From: [Actinomadura] parvosata subsp. kistnae
Lineage (GTDB): Bacteria; Actinomycetota; Actinomycetes; Streptosporangiales; Streptosporangiaceae
Assembly (NCBI RefSeq): GCF_900323885.1
Contig: NZ_OOHJ01000018.1
Coordinates: 2,033,001-2,097,000, forward strand
Reading direction: 5' to 3'
DNA: 64,000 nt
Notes under the pieces: model-generated
Told to the model about the DNA's origin: nothing
Databases searched by the model: none
Seen by the model: the letters and a program-made list of their open reading frames with translations, nothing else
Made by a program: the position numbers and the translations under genes
Shown here: piece after piece, positions 32,951 through 41,109 of the stretch
How the letters are laid out: every line of letters starts with the position of its first letter
How positions within the stretch are numbered: position 1 is the first letter of the stretch

Positions 32951-33682
32951 TCAGAACGCGGTGCCGCCGGCGTCCACGTGAAGGGTGGTGCCGGTGATGT
33001 ACGAGGCGCGCGGGGAGGCGAGGAAGAGGATCGCCTCGGCGATCTCAGACGGTGCGGCCGTCCGGGTGAGACCCAGGTCCCTGGCGACGCCCTCGTTGCC
33101 CTCCTCGCCCCACTCGGCCAGCACCCCTTCGGTGCGGGTCGGGCCGGGGGCGACGCTGTTGACGCGGACGCCGCCATCAGCGAACTCCAGCGCCCACGTG
33201 CGGGTCAGCGACGCCAGCGCCGCCTTGGACGCGCTGTAGGCCGAGGCGCCGGAGAACCCCCGGTGCGCGGCGAGCGTGGTGACGTTGACGATGCTGCCCC
33301 CGCCCCGCTCGATCATGTGCGGGACGAGCGCGGCGACCAGGAAGTAGGGGCCGCGGACGTTGGTGTTGAAGACGCGGTCGTAGCCCGCCACGCTCTGTTC
33401 GAGGGTGAGCGCGGCGGGGAAGGCGCCGGCGTTGTTGACGAGGATGTCGACCGGGCCGCTGCTGCGGCTCAGCTCGGCGACCGAGTCGAGGTCGGCCAGG
33501 TCGGACGGGACGAAGCGGACCTCGCCGTCCTCCCGCGTGGCGTGCACGGCGTCCTTGCCGCGCCGGGCGTCGCGGCCGGTGATGACGACGTCGGCGCCCG
33601 CGCGGGCCAGCAGGCGGGCGGTCGCCAGGCCGATGCCGGAGGTGCCGCCGGTGACCAGGGCGGTCTTGCCGCGCAATTCCAT
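32951..33682 (-). CDS. short-chain dehydrogenase/reductase
   Basis: 243 residues, classical SDR. NAD(P) motif ALVTGGTSGIGLATARLL, ILVNNAG, catalytic Ser region and YSASK (YxxxK), and a C-terminal TTLHVDAGGTAF. ATG 33682 has AAAGGAGA 6 bp upstream. It lies 31 bp downstream of a second SDR on the same strand, likely one operon. Substrate unknown. Confidence 0.92.
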   Translation of the reverse strand: MELRGKTALVTGGTSGIGLATARLLARAGADVVITGRDARRGKDAVHATREDGEVRFVPSDLADLDSVAELSRSSGPVDILVNNAGAFPAALTLEQSVAGYDRVFNTNVRGPYFLVAALVPHMIERGGGSIVNVTTLAAHRGFSGASAYSASKAALASLTRTWALEFADGGVRVNSVAPGPTRTEGVLAEWGEEGNEGVARDLGLTRTAAPSEIAEAILFLASPRASYITGTTLHVDAGGTAF

Positions 33683-33713
33683 GTCGAATCTCCTTTCCTG
33701 GTTTTTCCGGTTT

Positions 33714-34484
33714 TCAGCCCATCGGGAATTCGCCGCCGTCCACGATGAGATTTCTGCCGGTGAGCCAGCTCGCCCGCTCCGAGACGAGGAACAGCACCGC
33801 GTGCGCGATGTCGTCCGGATGGCCGTCGCGGCCGAGCGGCGGGGTGGCGCCGGCGGCGTCGCCGCCGACGCCCGTGCGGGCGGCCACCTCCGCCCACTGC
33901 GTCCGCGTCCGCTCACCTCCGGGGGTGGCGACCCGGCCGGGAGACACGGTGTTCACGCGGACGCCGTGCGGGGCCAGCTCGGCGGCGAGCCCGCGGCTGT
34001 AGGTCTCCAGCGCCGCCTTCGCCGCCACGTAGTGCAGGAACGACGACGCCTCCGGGGTGAGGACGGCTGCCGAGGAGATGTGCACGATCGCCCCCGAACC
34101 GCGCTCCCGCATGCCCGGCGTCAGCAGGGCGTCCAGGCGTACCGACGCCAGCAGGTTCAGGTCGAGGGCGTCCTGCCACTCCTCGTCGGGGATGGCCGCA
34201 CTGCCCTCGTACGGGCGCGCGCCGCCCGCGTTGTGCACCACGACGTCCACGCCGCCGAGCACGTCCTGGACGGCCGCGGCCAGCGCCTCGGCCCCGGCCT
34301 TGGTGCGCACGTCGGCCCGCACGAAGGAGGCGCCCTCCGGCGCGGCGCCCGTCGCGGCTCTGGCGGTGGTGAGCACGTCGGCGCCCGCTTCGAGGAGCCG
34401 GCTGACGATGGCCGCGCCGATTCCGCGGGTGCCGCCCGTGACCAGGGCCCGCTTTCCGGCGAGTTCCTTTTCGAATCCGGACAT
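33714..34484 (-). CDS. short-chain dehydrogenase/reductase
   Basis: 256 residues. Motifs: ALVTGGTRGIGAAIVSRLLE, VVVHNAGG, SS...YVAAK (catalytic Tyr and Lys) and NLIVDGGEFPMG. It pairs with the SDR at 32951 as a two-gene operon. The two are paralogous but clearly diverged. Substrate unknown. Confidence 0.92.
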   Translation of the reverse strand: MSGFEKELAGKRALVTGGTRGIGAAIVSRLLEAGADVLTTARAATGAAPEGASFVRADVRTKAGAEALAAAVQDVLGGVDVVVHNAGGARPYEGSAAIPDEEWQDALDLNLLASVRLDALLTPGMRERGSGAIVHISSAAVLTPEASSFLHYVAAKAALETYSRGLAAELAPHGVRVNTVSPGRVATPGGERTRTQWAEVAARTGVGGDAAGATPPLGRDGHPDDIAHAVLFLVSERASWLTGRNLIVDGGEFPMG

Positions 34485-34593
34485 GCCAAAAGCCTTTCGA
34501 ACAGGGAAAAGGGAGCTGCGCGGAAAAGCTCGCCGCGCTGTTCAGAAAGCTACGCCCGGAAAAGAAGGAGAAGCAAAGAGGAAAAGGCGACGG

Positions 34594-34620
34594 GGGCCAT
34601 AGGACATTCCTATGGCCCCC
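34594..34620 (-). terminator. terminator downstream of trpBA
   Basis: GGGGCCATAGGA / TCCTATGGCCCC, a perfect 12-bp stem around loop CAT, placed 43 bp after the trpA stop and upstream of the SDR operon. Confidence 0.88.
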
Positions 34621-34625
34621 GCCCG

Positions 34626-34673
34626 GTCAACCGGCCCGTCAGCCGGCCCGTCAGCCGGCCCGTCAGCCGGCCG
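34626..34673 (-). repeat. 12-bp tandem repeats at the trpA stop codon
   Basis: Four units of GTCAGCCGGCCC (first unit GTCAACCGGCCC, last ending CCG). Each unit contains the trpA stop (TCA on this strand), so the last four codons plus stop have been copied three more times into the 3' untranslated region. Confidence 0.92.
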
Positions 34674-35496
34674 GAAGGGCCCGGCGGATGGCGGCCACGT
34701 CCGCGCCCACCTCGGCGGGGGTGGCGCCGTCGAGGGCGCGGCGCATGAGGGCGGAGGCGACCACGACGCCGTCCGCGTACGCGCACGCCTGCGCGGCCTG
34801 CTCCGGCGTCGAGATGCCGAACCCGAGCAGCACCGGGCAGGTGGTCAGCTCGCGCAGCCGCCCCGCGAGCGGCCCGGCGGAGTCGGCGAGCGCGGCCCGC
34901 TCGCCGGTGGTGCCCATGACGGTGACGCCGTAGACGAAGCCGCGGCTGCGCTCCGCGATGCCGCGCAGCCGGGCCGGCGCGGTCGTGGGCGCGGCCAGCA
35001 GCACGAGGTCGACGCCGGCGGCGGTGGCGGCCTCGGAGAGCGGGCCGGCCTCGTCGTGCGGGACGTCGGGCACGATCAGCCCCGTGACGCCCGCCTCGGC
35101 CAGCCGCTCGCAGAACGCCCGCGCGCCCGTACGGAAGACCAGGTTGGCGTACGTCATGACGGCGAGCGGCACGCCGGGGTTCGCCGTGGAGAGCTCGGCG
35201 AGCAGGCGGCCGGGGGTGGCGCCCCGGCGCAGCGCCCGGTCCGACGCCTCCTGGATGGTGCCCCCGTCGAGCATGGGGTCGGAGAACGGCAGGCCGACCT
35301 CGATCGCGTCGGCGCCGGCGTCGGCGTAGGCGCGCAGGTAGTCGGGCCAGTCGGCGGTCAGGCCCGCGGTCACGTACGGGACCAGGAGCGCCTGCCCGGC
35401 GTCGCGGCGCGCTCTCAGGTGCGTTTCCAGCGTGCCCATGCTCATCTTGGGCGGCCGGGTGCTCATGTCAGCCTCGGGAGCCGGCCGCGCGCTCAT
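34663..35496 (-). CDS. trpA: tryptophan synthase alpha subunit
   Basis: 277 residues from ATG 35496, which overlaps the trpB stop (ATGA). TIM-barrel motifs: DAIEVGLPFSDPMLDGGTIQ contains the catalytic Glu and Asp, GLIVPDVPHDEA, and the phosphate loop LLGFGISTPEQ. It cleaves indole-3-glycerol phosphate to indole for TrpB. The first ~20 residues contain two further in-frame ATGs (MSTRPP at 35466, MGTLETH at ~35439), created by a local ~30-bp duplication. The rest is of normal length. Confidence 0.95.
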   Translation of the reverse strand: MSARPAPEADMSTRPPKMSMGTLETHLRARRDAGQALLVPYVTAGLTADWPDYLRAYADAGADAIEVGLPFSDPMLDGGTIQEASDRALRRGATPGRLLAELSTANPGVPLAVMTYANLVFRTGARAFCERLAEAGVTGLIVPDVPHDEAGPLSEAATAAGVDLVLLAAPTTAPARLRGIAERSRGFVYGVTVMGTTGERAALADSAGPLAGRLRELTTCPVLLGFGISTPEQAAQACAYADGVVVASALMRRALDGATPAEVGADVAAIRRALPAG

Positions 35497-35520
35497 ATCA
35501 GCCTCGCGAGCTGGTCGGCG
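35461..35520 (-). repeat. ~30-bp direct repeat at the trpB/trpA junction
   Basis: GCTCATGTCAGCCTCGGGAG (from 35461) and GCTCATATCAGCCTCGCGAG (from 35491) start two 30-bp units that agree well over their first 21 bases. Each carries a possible trpA start. Confidence 0.75.
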
Positions 35521-36707
35521 TCCTTGTCGCCGCGGCCGGACAGGGTGACGAGCACCGTCGAGCCCGCCGGCAGGTCGGGCGTGCCGGCCGCCTTGAGCAC
35601 CCAGGCCAGGGCGTGCGCCGATTCGAGCGCGGGCAGGATGCCTTCGGTTCGGGCCAGGCGCGCGACCGCCGCGACGGCCTCGTCGTCGGTGACGGAGACG
35701 TACGTGGCGCGGCCGGTGTCGGCGAGGTGAGCGTGCTCGGGCCCGACCCCCGGGTAGTCGAGGCCGGCGGAGATGGAGTGCGCCTCCTGGATCTGGCCGT
35801 CCTCGTCCTGGAGGACGTAGGAGTGGAAGCCGTGCAGCACGCCGGGCTCGCCGCCGGCCACCGCCGCCCCGCCCGCGGGCTCGACGCCGACGAGCCGGGC
35901 GGGCGTGTCGACGAACCCGGCGAACGTGCCGGCCGCGTTGGAGCCGCCGCCCACGCACGCCACGACCACGTCGGGCACGGCGCGGGGCAGCAGGCTCGCG
36001 CACTGCCCGCGGGCCTCCTCGCCGACCACGCGCTGGAACTCGCGGACCATCCACGGGTAGGGGTGGGGGCCCATCACGGAGCCGATGCAGTAGTGCGCGT
36101 CGTCGGCCGCCGCGACCCAGTGCCGCAGCGCCTCGCTGCAGGCGTCCTTGAGGGTACGGCTGCCGCTGGAGACGCCGACGACCTCGGCGCCGAGCAGCCG
36201 CATGCGGAAGACGTTGAGCTGCTGGCGCTCCATGTCGCGCTCGCCCATGAAGACGGTCACGCCGAGGCCGAGCAGCGCCCCGGCGGTGGCGGTGGCCACG
36301 CCGTGCTGGCCGGCTCCCGTCTCGGCCAGCAGGCGTGTCTTACCCATGCGCCGGGCGAGCAGGGCCTGACCCAGCACGTTGTTGATCTTGTGGGACCCGG
36401 TGTGGGTCAGGTCCTCCCGCTTGAGGAGCAGGGTCACGCCGAGGTCGGCGGACAGGCGCAGGGCCGGCGTGACGGGCGTGGGGCGGCCGGCGTACAGCTC
36501 CAGGGTCTGGCTCAACGCGGCGCGGAACGCCGGGTCGTCCCAGGCGTCGCGGAACGCCTCCTCGAGCTCTTCGCAGGCGGTGATGAGCGATTCCGGCACG
36601 TACCGCCCGCCGAACCGGCCGAAGCGGCCGCTGGGGCCCGGGTCGCTCATGGCGGAGCGACGCCGGTGCATCAGGTCGTCGCCCGGGCCTCGCAAGGCGA
36701 TGCTCAT
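35493..36707 (-). CDS. trpB: tryptophan synthase beta subunit
   Basis: 404 residues from ATG 36707 (GGAG upstream); longer upstream readings lack support. PLP-enzyme motifs: KREDLTHTGSHKINN (Schiff-base Lys), AETGAGQHGVATA, VACVGGGSNAAGTFAGF and LVTLSGRGDKD. It condenses indole and serine to tryptophan. It is located with trpA only, without trpC/D/E/G genes, beside a divergent GntR/UTRA regulator. A GTTCTAGAAC palindrome at 36718-36727 lies just upstream. Confidence 0.95.
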   Translation of the reverse strand: MSIALRGPGDDLMHRRRSAMSDPGPSGRFGRFGGRYVPESLITACEELEEAFRDAWDDPAFRAALSQTLELYAGRPTPVTPALRLSADLGVTLLLKREDLTHTGSHKINNVLGQALLARRMGKTRLLAETGAGQHGVATATAGALLGLGVTVFMGERDMERQQLNVFRMRLLGAEVVGVSSGSRTLKDACSEALRHWVAAADDAHYCIGSVMGPHPYPWMVREFQRVVGEEARGQCASLLPRAVPDVVVACVGGGSNAAGTFAGFVDTPARLVGVEPAGGAAVAGGEPGVLHGFHSYVLQDEDGQIQEAHSISAGLDYPGVGPEHAHLADTGRATYVSVTDDEAVAAVARLARTEGILPALESAHALAWVLKAAGTPDLPAGSTVLVTLSGRGDKDADQLARLI

Positions 36708-36717
36708 GTTGGTCTCC

Positions 36718-36727
36718 GTTCTAGAAC
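36718..36727 (-). promoter_or_regulatory. palindrome in the trpB promoter, candidate GntR site
   Basis: GTTCTAGAAC, overlapping a -10-like TACAGT toward trpB, 10 bp before the start codon. It sits in the 89-bp gap shared with the divergent GntR/UTRA gene. A short site; support is positional. Confidence 0.4.
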
Positions 36728-36796
36728 TGTAAGCAAAGTATTGATGAGCCGGGCACGCCCGCGCAAGCTCGGGGCGGGCCGATACGATGGGCGGCC

Positions 36797-37573
36797 ATGG
36801 ACAAGTCGGGTGACGGCGGGAGCCCTCAGCGGCCGAAGTACCGGGTTCTGCAGGACGAGCTGTCCGACCGGATCCGGCGCGGCGTCTACCGTCCCGGCCA
36901 GGCACTTCCCCCGCAGCGCCAGCTCGCGGCCTCGCTCGGGGTGACGCTCATGACGCTCCGCCAGGCTCTGCGCGGCCTGTCCGACCAGGGGCTCGTGGTC
37001 CAGGAGCCGGGCCGGGGCACGTTCGTGAGCCCGCCGCTGGCCGCGTACCGGCTGGAAAGCCTGCGCAGCCTCGCCGACGAGCTGCGCGCGCAGGGGCGCG
37101 AGGTCGTCACGCGGGTGCTGTCGGCCCAGCTGCGCAGGCTGCCCGCCGGGGTCGCCGCCGAGCTGGGCGCCGACGCCGGCGCGCGCGGGCTGCGGCTGGA
37201 GCGGGTCCGCCTCGTGGACGGCGATCCGGCGGTGCACCAGGTCTCATGGGTGCCCGAGCCGTACGCGACAAAGATCAGGGACGCGGACTTCGCGGCCACC
37301 CCGCTCTACCACGCGCTGGCCACCAGGTGCGAGGTCGCCATCGCCGCCGCCACCGAGTCGATCAGGCCCGTCGTGCTGCCGGCGCGGGTGGCGGAGCTGC
37401 TGCGGCTGCCCGCCGGCGGCGCCGCGTTCGCCAGCGAGCGGATCACGCGCGGGGTGGACGGCGCGGCCCTCGTGCACGACCAGGCCACCATCGACGGCAG
37501 CCGCATGCTCATCCGCGCCGATCGCCTCGCTCACTCCATGTCCCTGCAGTGGAGCCTGGCCGCGTCCGGCTGA
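36797..37573 (+). CDS. GntR-family regulator with UTRA ligand domain
   Basis: 258 residues. The winged helix is YRVLQDELSDRIRRGVYRPG, QRQLAASLGVTLMTLRQALR and LVVQEPGRGTFVSPP. The C-terminal UTRA domain has LRLERVRLVDGDPAVHQVSW and FASERITRGVDGAALVHDQA. ATG 36797 follows a TACGAT box by 8 bp and has no RBS, so the transcript looks near-leaderless. Divergent from trpBA, so it is a likely regulator of it. Its 3' end overlaps the convergent ATP-grasp gene by 65 bp. Confidence 0.92.
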   Translation: MDKSGDGGSPQRPKYRVLQDELSDRIRRGVYRPGQALPPQRQLAASLGVTLMTLRQALRGLSDQGLVVQEPGRGTFVSPPLAAYRLESLRSLADELRAQGREVVTRVLSAQLRRLPAGVAAELGADAGARGLRLERVRLVDGDPAVHQVSWVPEPYATKIRDADFAATPLYHALATRCEVAIAAATESIRPVVLPARVAELLRLPAGGAAFASERITRGVDGAALVHDQATIDGSRMLIRADRLAHSMSLQWSLAASG

Positions 37574-38744
37574 ATTCAACGATCCGCCGCCAGCCCGCCG
37601 GGCTCAGCGCGTAGCCGGCCACGCTGCCCGAGGCGAACCATCGCCACAGGTCAGGGCGGATGAGGGTGGCGGTCGTGGCGAGCGCGAGCAGCAGCGTGCC
37701 GGGCGGGTCGAAGCCGGGGATCAGCTCCTCCCTGCTGCCCGCGTACCCGCGCTTGCGCGTCGCGGCGGCGGCGAGCTCCGCCAGGATCGCGCCGCGCCGC
37801 CCCGCATGCTCGGCGGCGCCCAGGACGGCCAGCAGGAGCTGGTGGGTGCGCACGCCGGGCACCGACGCGGGCTGCGGGACGGGCGGGCGGCCACGGGCCA
37901 GGTCGAGCAGCGGCGTCACGAGGTCCACGCCCGACAGCAGCGCGTTCACCGGCTCGACCAGCCGCGGGTTGACGTCGATGACGACCGGCCCGTCCGGGCC
38001 GAGGATGACGTCGGCCGACAGCGCGCCGTGCCAGCGCAGCTCGCCGCCCAGCCGCTGCACGTGCCGGCGCACCTCCGGCAGCAGGACGCTCCGCTTGCGC
38101 CCGGCGCCGCCCCTGGCCCCCTCGCCCGCCCGTACGCAGGCGTGGAAGGCGATCGGCTCGCCCGCCGCGAACACCGCCTGCACCATCACCAGCGGCCCCG
38201 GCACCTCCTCCTGCACGAGCACGCCGTCCTCCAGCCCGTCCAGGTCCGCGTGCCCGGTCAGACGGCGCACCCCACTGGTGGCGGTGCCGATGGGCCGCTT
38301 GGCGTAGGCGGGGAAGGCGTCCCACGCCGCCGCCGCGCCCGTGATGACCGCGGAGCGCGGCTGCGGCAGCCCGAGCCTGGTCAGCGTGTGGAACGCGGAC
38401 ACCTTGTCCTGCACCATGGCCAGCGCCGCAAAGGGCGGCACCACGGTGGCCACGCCCTGCTCACGCAGCCGGTCGGCGGCCAGTGACAGCACCGCCACCT
38501 GCTCCTGCGTGGGTAACAGCACGTCGAAGGCGCCGGCCGCGTACACCTCCAGGGCCGAGTCCAGCCAGGCGAACGGATCGTGGCCGAAGGCGGGGACGCG
38601 GTGCACGCGGCGTACGTGCCGGGTGAAGGCGCAGACGCACAGCCGGTCGGGGGACAGCACCTCGACGGCGTGCCCGGCCCGCGACAGCAGCGTGGCGCAC
38701 TGGCGCGAGGTCAGGCCAGAACCGTCCGACAGCAGGATCCGCAT
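37509..38744 (-). CDS. ATP-grasp domain enzyme
   Basis: 411 residues from ATG 38744 (AGGGAGG 5 bp upstream). N-terminal Rossmann-like preATP-grasp region (MRILLSDGSGLTSRQCATLL, FDVLLPTQEQVAVLSLAADR) and an ATP-grasp fold: YAKRPIGTATSGVRRLTG, GVLVQEEVPGPLVMVQAVFA and the metal site GPDGPVVIDVNPRLVEPVNA. Such enzymes ligate a carboxylate to an amine or thiol; the substrates are unknown. A divergent TetR regulator sits 52 bp away with a strong inverted repeat between them. The 3' end overlaps the GntR gene. Confidence 0.88.
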   Translation of the reverse strand: MRILLSDGSGLTSRQCATLLSRAGHAVEVLSPDRLCVCAFTRHVRRVHRVPAFGHDPFAWLDSALEVYAAGAFDVLLPTQEQVAVLSLAADRLREQGVATVVPPFAALAMVQDKVSAFHTLTRLGLPQPRSAVITGAAAAWDAFPAYAKRPIGTATSGVRRLTGHADLDGLEDGVLVQEEVPGPLVMVQAVFAAGEPIAFHACVRAGEGARGGAGRKRSVLLPEVRRHVQRLGGELRWHGALSADVILGPDGPVVIDVNPRLVEPVNALLSGVDLVTPLLDLARGRPPVPQPASVPGVRTHQLLLAVLGAAEHAGRRGAILAELAAAATRKRGYAGSREELIPGFDPPGTLLLALATTATLIRPDLWRWFASGSVAGYALSPAGWRRIVEFSRTRPGSTAGTWSERGDRRG

Positions 38745-38761
38745 GACGGCCTCCCTGGTTT

Positions 38762-38789
38762 GTATATGACATAAGCATATGTTGTATAC
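38762..38789. promoter_or_regulatory. TetR operator between the ATP-grasp and tetR genes
   Basis: Inverted repeat GTATATGACATA - AGCA - TATGTTGTATAC; arms GTATA..ACATA and TATGT..TATAC match perfectly apart from the central TG pairs. It overlaps the TATACT -10 box (38785-38790) of tetR, so binding would block that gene and probably also the divergent ATP-grasp gene. Confidence 0.78.
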
Positions 38790-38796
38790 TTTTGCC

Positions 38797-39495
38797 ATGG
38801 GCCGCCGAGCACAGATCAGCCGCACCGCCGTCCTCGAGGCCGCCCTCGCCGTCGCCGACGAGCACGGCCTGGCCGCCGTCACCATGGCGGCCGTCGCCGA
38901 GCGGCTCGGCGTCACCCCCATGGCCCTCTACCGGCACGTCGGCGGCAAGGACGACCTGCTCGACGGGCTCGTCGAGGCGCTGCTCACGGAGGTGCCGCCG
39001 CCCGCCGCCGGGCTGCCGTGGCAGGAGCGGCTCCAGCACCAGGCCACCGCGCTCAGGAGCACCGCCGCCCGGCACCCCAGCGTGTTCCCGCTCCTGCTGC
39101 AGCGGCCCGCCGCCACCGAGCACGCCCGCCGGGTGCGCGACGGCGTCCAGGCCGCCCTGCGCGCGGCCGGGCTCGACGACGAGCAGGCCGCCCGCGCCGA
39201 ACGCCTCATCAGCACCGCCGTCCTCGGCTTCGCCACGAGCGAGGCCGCCGGCCGCTTCGACCACCACCCACAGGACGTCCGGGACGCCGACTTCGCCTGC
39301 CTGCTCACCACCCTGGGCGCGACCGTCCGCATGTGGACGGTGCTGTCAGGCGGCGGCGACGACCGGACGCCGGGCGGTCAGGCGGCGGCCGAGACGCTGC
39401 AGCGGCTGCTCGACCAGCCGGTGACTCAGCCAGCACGCCGGCAGGAGCACCGCGAGGAAGGCCGCGCCGACGCCGAGCTGGGCGGGCAGCGGTGA
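38797..39495 (+). CDS. TetR-family regulator
   Basis: 232 residues. MGRRAQISRTAVLEAALAVA and VTMAAVAERLGVTPMALYRH give the DNA-binding domain, followed by a TetR_C-like region (RHPSVFPLLLQRPAATEHAR). TATACT ends 6 bp before ATG 38797 and no RBS is present, so the transcript is probably leaderless. The last ~50 residues run antisense through the acyltransferase gene and look unlike a normal TetR end. Likely regulates itself and the ATP-grasp gene. Confidence 0.9.
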   Translation: MGRRAQISRTAVLEAALAVADEHGLAAVTMAAVAERLGVTPMALYRHVGGKDDLLDGLVEALLTEVPPPAAGLPWQERLQHQATALRSTAARHPSVFPLLLQRPAATEHARRVRDGVQAALRAAGLDDEQAARAERLISTAVLGFATSEAAGRFDHHPQDVRDADFACLLTTLGATVRMWTVLSGGGDDRTPGGQAAAETLQRLLDQPVTQPARRQEHREEGRADAELGGQR

Positions 39496-40527
39496 CCAGC
39501 GCATCTCCCCCACCAGCTCCATGATGACGAGCAGGATCGGCAGGTGCACCAGGTAGAGCGAGTAGCTGACGGTGCCGAGCCAGGTCAGGGCCGAGGGGAC
39601 GCGCCGGCCCCGCGCCGCCATCGCGACGGCGAACGTGAGGACCGCCAGGACGATCGTCAGGCCCCACCGGTCCGGGCGCACCCACCACCAGCCGGCGTTG
39701 AGCGCCCACATCGGCGTCGAACCCACCAGCACCGCGACCACGCCGACCGGCCACAAGCGGCCCTCGCCGGCCTCCCACCGGCGGATCGCGGTGCCCGTGA
39801 ACATGACCGCGACCATCGCCGCGCCGAACCACGGCACCCGGCTGCTCGCCATCAGCGCCAGCGCCATCGCGCCCAGGACGTACACCGCGGCCGTGCCGCC
39901 GCGCCCCGCGAGCACGCAGGCCAGCCCGGCCACGAACACGGCGCACGACGCCCACGCCGGCCACGCCCCCACCACCGGCGGCCCCGCCAGCAACAGACCC
40001 GTGCCGGCGGCCAGCAGCGCGAACAGCACCGGGACGACCCCCCACCGGTCGCGCCGCCCCGTCACGAACAACGCCACGGCCAGCAGGTAGAAGAGCATCT
40101 CGTACGAGAGCGTCCACATGGTGTTGAGGACGCCGGCCGAGCCCACCGCGTCCATCAGCATCGTGGCGTGCGCGGCCACCGCCGAGCCGTCCCTTGGCAC
40201 CTCGGGCCGGATCGGGATCCACCAGGCCAGGGCCAGGACCACGGCGATGACCGCGAGATAGAGCGGATAGAGGCGGAACAGGCGGCCGATCCAGAACGCT
40301 CGCACGTCGCCGTGCCGCTCCAGCGAGGTCGGGATGATGTAACCGCTCACCAGGAAGAACACCAGCACGCCGTACACACCGAGGTTGAACGAGGTGGGCC
40401 GTAACCAGGGCATCGCCCAGGTCGTCAGATGCTCGCCCACGACCGCCAGCGCGCCGACGCCACGTAAGGCGTCCAGCCAGGCGAGCCGGTGGACCGTTTG
40501 GGAGGGTTGGTGGGGGGCGGTCGCCAT
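39346..40527 (-). CDS. acyltransferase-3 family membrane protein
   Basis: 393 residues from ATG 40527. Ten or so membrane helices and the family start RLAWLDALRGVGALAVVGEH (with the catalytic-type His). SGYIIPTSLER, FWIGRLFRLYPLYL, SYSLYLVHLPILLVI and the closing LSHRLVEQPLQRLG are typical of OafA/NodX-like enzymes that O-acylate surface sugars or peptidoglycan. It is similar to the gene at 56585-57934. The final 150 bp overlap the convergent tetR gene. Confidence 0.9.
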   Translation of the reverse strand: MATAPHQPSQTVHRLAWLDALRGVGALAVVGEHLTTWAMPWLRPTSFNLGVYGVLVFFLVSGYIIPTSLERHGDVRAFWIGRLFRLYPLYLAVIAVVLALAWWIPIRPEVPRDGSAVAAHATMLMDAVGSAGVLNTMWTLSYEMLFYLLAVALFVTGRRDRWGVVPVLFALLAAGTGLLLAGPPVVGAWPAWASCAVFVAGLACVLAGRGGTAAVYVLGAMALALMASSRVPWFGAAMVAVMFTGTAIRRWEAGEGRLWPVGVVAVLVGSTPMWALNAGWWWVRPDRWGLTIVLAVLTFAVAMAARGRRVPSALTWLGTVSYSLYLVHLPILLVIMELVGEMRWSPLPAQLGVGAAFLAVLLPACWLSHRLVEQPLQRLGRRLTARRPVVAAA

Positions 40528-40836
40528 ATGCCCCAACGTATCGGAGCTACGTGGCGGGGCCGACCCCGCAATGGTTTCCTTGCCTCCGGTAAGGCGAAGA
40601 TCCTCTTTCGAGTAGGTTGCGAGAATAATTCACGATTCTGGGCCGGCTGCGGCTCTTGCGCCATCACCCCTTTAGAGGCACCAGAGCAGTAATGGGAAAC
40701 TCGATTCTGGTTGCAACGTCTGAGACGGACGTGAAACATTCTCCCGTGAAACCATCAGCCTCGCGGGCGAATACCTTCGTGGCCGATCTGAGCCCCGCCA
40801 TCGGACAAGAACTGCCAACGAGAACGAAGGCGACCG
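40528..40836. other. gene-free stretch upstream of the 83-residue protein
   Basis: About 310 bp, noticeably poorer in GC than its surroundings. CGTGAAAC occurs twice (40730-40760). No frame looks coding. It should hold the promoters for both flanking genes. Confidence 0.45.
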
Positions 40837-41088
40837 ATGAACGACAGTGGACTGTCCGCACTCGCCACCTCCCTCTGGTCGGCCGTCCAGCTGGGCGGTG
40901 CGGAGCCGGGCGAGGAGACCGAGGGCGTTCTTGACCAGTTGTGGCGCCGGCTGCGCGAGCACCGCAGACGCAAGGGCTTCTACGAGACCCCCGTCAACCG
41001 GGAGGAGCTGTACCTGAGCCTGCTGGACCTGCTGCTCGACGAGGACGCCGCCCGGTCCCTCGTCGCCCGCTTCGAGTACGGGACGTGA
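40837..41088 (+). CDS. hypothetical small helical protein
   Basis: 83 residues, ATG 40837 after GAAGGCGACCG. Mostly helical and charged: LDQLWRRLREHRRRKGFYET and LYLSLLDLLLDEDAARSLVA. No signal peptide or membrane helix. I do not recognise the family. It is convergent with the 2OG-oxygenase gene, with 21 bp between stops. Confidence 0.6.
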   Translation: MNDSGLSALATSLWSAVQLGGAEPGEETEGVLDQLWRRLREHRRRKGFYETPVNREELYLSLLDLLLDEDAARSLVARFEYGT

Positions 41089-41109
41089 CACGGGGCACCG
41101 GGCGGGCCG

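Noticed and set aside
34663..36054. 463-codon version of trpA
   Set aside because: The upstream part lies in another frame of trpB; the ATGA overlap at 35496 gives a normal-length TrpA.
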